In this document: piece by piece, positions 61,822-64,000 of the stretch
Layout: every line of letters starts with the position of its first letter
Numbering within the stretch: position 1 is the first letter of the stretch
NCBI RefSeq assembly: GCF_024748615.1
Contig: NZ_CP087168.1
Coordinates: forward strand, 2,790,001 to 2,854,000
Direction of reading: 5' to 3'
DNA from: Pseudomonas sp. B21-048
Lineage (GTDB): Bacteria > Pseudomonadota > Gammaproteobacteria > Pseudomonadales > Pseudomonadaceae
DNA: 64,000 nt
Program-made: the position numbers and the translations under genes
Notes under the pieces: generated by a model
What the model was told of the DNA's origin: nothing
Databases searched by the model: none
What the model saw: the letters and a program-made list of their open reading frames with translations, nothing else

Positions 61822-62901
61822 ATGAATCAATGGCCAGACACCCGCATGCTTGACCTGCTCGGGATCGAACTGCCGATTATCCAGGCCCCCATGGCCGGCG
61901 CGACGACTTCGGCCATGGTGATTGCGGTGAGCAACGCTGGCGGCCTGGGCTCAATGCCCGCCGCGATGCTGAGCATCGAGCAGTTGCGCGAGGAGCTGAA
62001 GACGATTCGCCAACACACCCAGCGCCCGTTCAGCGTCAATTTTTTCTGCCATCAACCTCCGCCACCCGATGAGCAGCGCGCCCGGGACTGGAAGAACCTG
62101 CTGGAACCGTACTATCGGGAATTGGGGGTCGATTTCGATGCACCAACGCCGGTATCCAATCGCGCGCCGTTCGATAATGCGGCCTGCGAAGTGCTCGAAG
62201 AGTTTCGTCCTGAAGTCGTGAGTTTTCACTTCGGCTTGCCGGAAAAGTCGCTGCTGGATCGGGTAAAAGCCACTGGGGCGAAAATTCTCTCTTCGGCGAC
62301 TACGGTCGAAGAAGCCATCTGGCTGGAGCAGCATGGTTGCGACGCAATCATTGCCATGGGTTACGAGGCTGGCGGTCATCGAGGGATGTTCCTCAGTGAT
62401 GACCTGAGCAGCCAGGTGGGGACTTTCGCGCTAGTGCCACAAATCGTCGATGCGGTGAACGTGCCAGTGATAGCGGCGGGCGGAATTGGCGATGCGCGGG
62501 GCGTCGCGGCGGCTTTTCTGCTGGGCGCTTCGGCGGTTCAGGTGGGTACGGCTTATTTGTTCACGCCGGAGGCCAAGGTCAGCGCTTCTCACCGCAAGGC
62601 GTTGCGTACGGCCAAGGAAAGCGAGACGGCGGTCACCAACATTTTCACCGGGCGTCCGGCACGCGGGATTCTCAATCGGGTGATGCGTGAGCTGGGACCG
62701 ATGAGCGCCAAAGCGCCGGCCTTCCCTTTGGCGGGCGGTGCGCTGATGCCATTGCGGGCCAAAGGGGAAGCGGATTTCAGCAGCCTTTGGGCCGGGCAGG
62801 CGTTTACGCTGGGCGTTGAAATGACGTCGGCAGAGCTGACCCGGCGTTTGGCCGAGGAAGGACTAGCGAAGTTGGTCCGTCAGCAGGAAAGGTCCCTGTA
62901 G
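61822..62901 (+). CDS. Nitronate monooxygenase (2-nitropropane dioxygenase-like)
   Basis: A 359-residue FMN TIM-barrel enzyme. LDLLGIELPIIQAPMAGATT at the start, VSNAGGLGSMPAAML, the MGYEAGGHRG block with the catalytic His, VPVIAAGGIGDARGVAAAFL and GASAVQVGTAYLFTPEA are class I nitronate monooxygenase features. It oxidises toxic alkyl nitronates such as propionate-3-nitronate. It stands alone, divergent from the AcuI-like gene, and ends in a palindromic hairpin. Confidence 0.88.
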   Translation: MNQWPDTRMLDLLGIELPIIQAPMAGATTSAMVIAVSNAGGLGSMPAAMLSIEQLREELKTIRQHTQRPFSVNFFCHQPPPPDEQRARDWKNLLEPYYRELGVDFDAPTPVSNRAPFDNAACEVLEEFRPEVVSFHFGLPEKSLLDRVKATGAKILSSATTVEEAIWLEQHGCDAIIAMGYEAGGHRGMFLSDDLSSQVGTFALVPQIVDAVNVPVIAAGGIGDARGVAAAFLLGASAVQVGTAYLFTPEAKVSASHRKALRTAKESETAVTNIFTGRPARGILNRVMRELGPMSAKAPAFPLAGGALMPLRAKGEADFSSLWAGQAFTLGVEMTSAELTRRLAEEGLAKLVRQQERSL

Positions 62902-62925
62902 CAGCCTGCGGCAGCTGCTACAGGG
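62894..62925. terminator. Palindromic hairpin behind the nitronate monooxygenase gene
   Basis: CCCTGTAGCAGC, CTGCGGCA, GCTGCTACAGGG: a perfect 12-bp stem overlapping the last codons and the TAG stop. It contains the AGCCTGCGGCAG word of the 163 and 24944 repeat family but lacks a T tract. Confidence 0.65.
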
Positions 62926-62935
62926 GCGCGCATGA

Positions 62936-63787
<852 letters not shown>

Positions 63788-64000
63788 ATGACGCTATCGA
63801 GTGCCGATTATTCCGCCATTTGGCTGACCCTGAAACTGGCGTCCCTGACGACCATGATCCTATTAGTCATCGGCACTCCAATTGCGTTATGGCTGTCGCG
63901 CACCCGTTCCTGGCTGCGCGGCCCGATCGGGGCGATCGTCGCCCTGCCCTTGGTGCTGCCGCCCACGGTGATTGGCTTTTACTTGTTGTTGGCACTCGGC
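63788..64000 (+). CDS. modB: Molybdate ABC transporter permease (5' part)
   Basis: ATG directly follows the modA stop, a tight operon. The visible 71 residues begin MTLSSADYSAIWLTLKLASL, contain the first membrane helix (TTMILLVIGTPIALWL) and continue into ALPLVLPPTVIGFYLLLALG, the standard ModB opening. The gene runs off the right edge. Confidence 0.92.
   Translation, partial: MTLSSADYSAIWLTLKLASLTTMILLVIGTPIALWLSRTRSWLRGPIGAIVALPLVLPPTVIGFYLLLALG

Overview
This window is a stretch of chromosome from a Pseudomonas of the P. fluorescens group. The evidence is the GC-rich coding, the dense Pseudomonas-type REP and other intergenic palindromes (about 17 sites in at least four families), and genes typical of the group: MvaT/MvaU H-NS-like protein, SfnG, AruH, PtxS, CSS-EAL phosphodiesterase, DUF4946. 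I see no prophage, insertion sequence, CRISPR array, rRNA or tRNA.

Layout. 0.4-9.8 kb: branched-chain acyl-CoA catabolism. A plus-strand pair (3-hydroxyisobutyryl-CoA hydrolase, acyl-CoA dehydrogenase) faces a minus-strand set (acyl-CoA synthetase, SDR dehydrogenase, thiolase, acyl-CoA dehydrogenase, enoyl-CoA hydratase) with an AraC regulator behind it; together they fit the valine and isoleucine routes. 9.9-18.4 kb: phosphatidylserine synthase, an NTF2-like protein, a sulfur-scavenging pair around SfnG with a sigma-54 promoter, a TSUP permease, NudC, a dienoyl-CoA isomerase-like protein and nicotinamidase. 18.4-25.7 kb: an RstAB-like two-component system divergent from a two-gene RND pump, then a DUF1345 protein. 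25.8-31.4 kb: an autotransporter and a 940-residue protein of repeated beta-rich modules that I cannot assign. 31.6-39 kb: ptxS with its operator next to the wreck of the 2-ketogluconate operon, AruH with a chemoreceptor, glycerate kinase, and a broken cdaR. 39.2-46.9 kb: aldo/keto reductase, RarD-like and EamA transporters, HPPD, LysR regulator, c-di-GMP phosphodiesterase, MvaT/MvaU. 47-55.3 kb: glyoxalase I, AhpF, AhpC, glutathione reductase and GalU, with a divergent tyrosine recombinase/KfrA-like pair embedded. 55.5-60.7 kb: small envelope and hypothetical genes, then an alkylation-response cluster (2OG-Fe(II) oxygenase, AlkB, Ada). 60.7-64 kb: AcuI-like reductase, nitronate monooxygenase, and the start of modAB under a ModE-type operator.

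Most notable points. (1) Two Ada-box-like sites (AAT-N6-GCAA), one before the 2OG oxygenase-alkB pair and one before ada, each with a TAAnCT -10-like hexamer at the same distance; yet this Ada has lost three of the four zinc-ligand cysteines of its sensor domain. (2) The kgu operon beside ptxS is reduced to one ORF that looks like the first codons of kguT joined to the 3' part of kguD, with the reading frame restored by a second small lesion. (3) cdaR is a pseudogene with three separate lesions, and a fragment of a DUF6124-type gene lies next to it. (4) The 940-residue protein shows about seven repeats of one module and no export signal. (5) Short operators are readable for PtxS, ModE, sigma-54 (sfnG) and probably OxyR (ahpC).
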